A DNA stretch of 64,000 nt, from assembly GCF_030532965.1 (NCBI RefSeq), contig NZ_JAUNKC010000001.1, positions 1 to 64,000 of the forward strand, given 5' to 3'. Under the pieces are notes generated by a model. The model did no database searches. It was not told the DNA's origin and saw nothing but the letters and a program-made list of their open reading frames with translations. Position 1 is the stretch's first letter. Each line of letters opens with the position of its first letter. Below are positions 63,191 to 64,000 of the stretch, piece by piece. A program made the position numbers and the translations under genes. The DNA is from Corynebacterium sp. (lineage in GTDB: Bacteria; Actinomycetota; Actinomycetes; Mycobacteriales; Mycobacteriaceae).

Positions 63191-63433
63191 ATGAGCACAG
63201 ATGTTTTCGGACAAGGCACCGGCGAAAACGCCTTCGCCCCCATCTCTGAATTGAGCTACGAACAAGCCCGCGACGAATTAGTAGAAATCGTCCGCATCTT
63301 GGAATTAGGCCAGATGGGACTTGATGAATCACTAAAGTACTGGGAGCGCGGTGAGGCGCTGGCGAAACGCTGCGAGGAGTACTTAGCAGGGGCGTCGAAG
63401 CGCATTGATGATGCACTCGACTCAACCAATTGA
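63191..63433 (+). CDS. xseB: Exodeoxyribonuclease VII small subunit
   Basis: 80 residues, helical hairpin typical of Xse[40 protein letters not shown]. Several copies wrap around XseA. ATG 63191 follows AAGGAAACC. Its stop is directly adjacent to the stop of the convergent glycine-rich gene. Confidence 0.95.
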   Translation: MSTDVFGQGTGENAFAPISELSYEQARDELVEIVRILELGQMGLDESLKYWERGEALAKRCEEYLAGASKRIDDALDSTN

Positions 63434-64000
63434 TTATTCGCGTACCCAGCTTCCGATGACGCCTGGGATTACTTTGGGTTGTTCACCCAACAGCGCTTTG
63501 AGGTTGGCGTCTCGTTCAACACTCGCAGTAATACCCCGTATCGGCTTCTTCCGCTTACGCTGATTCTCATTATTGTTATTGTTCTGCCCACCAATCGGTG
63601 CCCCAACCATCGGGGTACCAGCACGCCCGCCACTATTTGCACCACCAGCACCAGCGGCTGACTTCACACCGCCTGCGCCAGCACTGTTTCCCACACTGCT
63701 GCCGTTGCCGGTTCCATGTGGGGTTTTCGGTGCAGCACCAACCCCACCACCAGCACCACCACCGAATCCAGGGCCGCCACTACCACCAGCACCGAATGCA
63801 CGGCCACCAGCACCACCAGTTCCGCCTCGCATGCCAGCCGAACCTATCCCACCGGCCATACCGTAACCACCGATCCCACTCATACCGGCACCCATACCAG
63901 TACCAGCGTTACTACGACCACCACTGGTAGCGGAGTGCCCGTGGCGGAGTCCACCAGACGCAGGAACACTCCCACCACTGATACCACCCCGACCACCAGA
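63434..64000 (-). CDS. Glycine-rich protein, type VII secretion substrate-like, partial
   Basis: The C-terminal 188 residues of a gene that continues beyond the window. The frame is open to base 64000 with no break. The text is a Gly/Ala/Met/Ser-rich low-complexity region (GGTGGAGGRAFGAGG type) with an Asn run, followed by a conserved basic/acidic end: SVERDANLKALLGEQPKVIP and GVIGSWVRE. Such an end after a Gly-rich stretch is found in PPE/EspB-like proteins next to WXG100 genes of Actinobacteria (from memory, not checked). The N-terminal secretion domain is outside the window. It converges on xseB with no gap. Confidence 0.6.
   Translation of the reverse strand, partial: SGGRGGISGGSVPASGGLRHGHSATSGGRSNAGTGMGAGMSGIGGYGMAGGIGSAGMRGGTGGAGGRAFGAGGSGGPGFGGGAGGGVGAAPKTPHGTGNGSSVGNSAGAGGVKSAAGAGGANSGGRAGTPMVGAPIGGQNNNNNENQRKRKKPIRGITASVERDANLKALLGEQPKVIPGVIGSWVRE

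Noticed and set aside
63434..64000. Tandem short motifs that might suggest a repeat array or CRISPR
   Set aside because: The repetition follows Gly codons of a reading frame and has no regular spacer-repeat period.

Overview
The window is a chromosomal segment of an actinobacterium of the Mycobacteriales, most likely a Corynebacterium. Supporting signs are a mycothiol gene (mshB), an LpqW-type lipoprotein, the block typA-lpqW-mshB-small membrane protein-ferredoxin-dapC in the same order as mycobacterial Rv1165 to Rv1178, a DUF402/secreted-protein pair resembling Rv1156/Rv1157c, the MetP/MetS methionine importer with its small subunit, and the run ychF, metPS, rmuC, DUF6542-type protein, ispH, xseA, xseB. 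The species cannot be named from the sequence alone.

Layout. 0.2-9.2 kb is accessory: two divergent large paralogues with a TerD-like C-terminus, a GtrA-type membrane protein, and a run of small acidic genes that look like orphan immunity genes of polymorphic toxins, with fragments between them. 9.2-13.8 kb is the core block dapC, fdxA, mshB, lpqW. 13.9-15.6 kb is a second accessory patch, containing a frameshifted gene, its intact paralogue and a DUF5713-type gene, lying between lpqW and typA. 15.9-20.9 kb holds typA, a secreted protein, a DUF402 protein, an ArsC-type reductase and a trypsin-like exported protease. 21-24.4 kb is an ABC exporter with its own two-component system. 24.4-29.8 kb is a dipeptide/oligopeptide ABC importer.

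30.2-37.9 kb is a TPP-riboswitch-controlled thiamine-precursor ECF transporter (YkoE-YkoD-YkoC) plus a small kinase. This operon is split by about 4 kb of foreign DNA bounded by 168-bp direct repeats. The insert carries a 746-residue protein with a glycine-zipper C-terminus resembling a type VII secretion effector, a multi-pass membrane protein that may be its immunity partner, and transposase debris. 38-43.6 kb has a ketopantoate-reductase-like gene, a DUF808 gene, a cobalamin-riboswitch-controlled cobalt transporter (CbiMNQO) and a HIT protein. 44-48.3 kb has two tandem SWIM-zinc-finger paralogues with a monooxygenase-like gene antisense between them. 48.3-53.3 kb is another patchwork: a LysR/EamA pair, an IS3 remnant, a lipoprotein, a ruined ABC-F ATPase and a HigA antitoxin with a frameshifted HigB. 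53.3-64 kb returns to core genes and ends inside a glycine-rich protein that looks like a type VII substrate.

Two themes stand out. The toxin-immunity insert splits a riboswitch-controlled vitamin operon and is framed by a duplicated end of ykoC. In addition, two genes (one at 13.9 kb and higB) are each broken by the apparent loss of one base in a short homopolymer, which may be real decay, phase variation or sequencing error. No tRNA, rRNA or CRISPR array was recognised.
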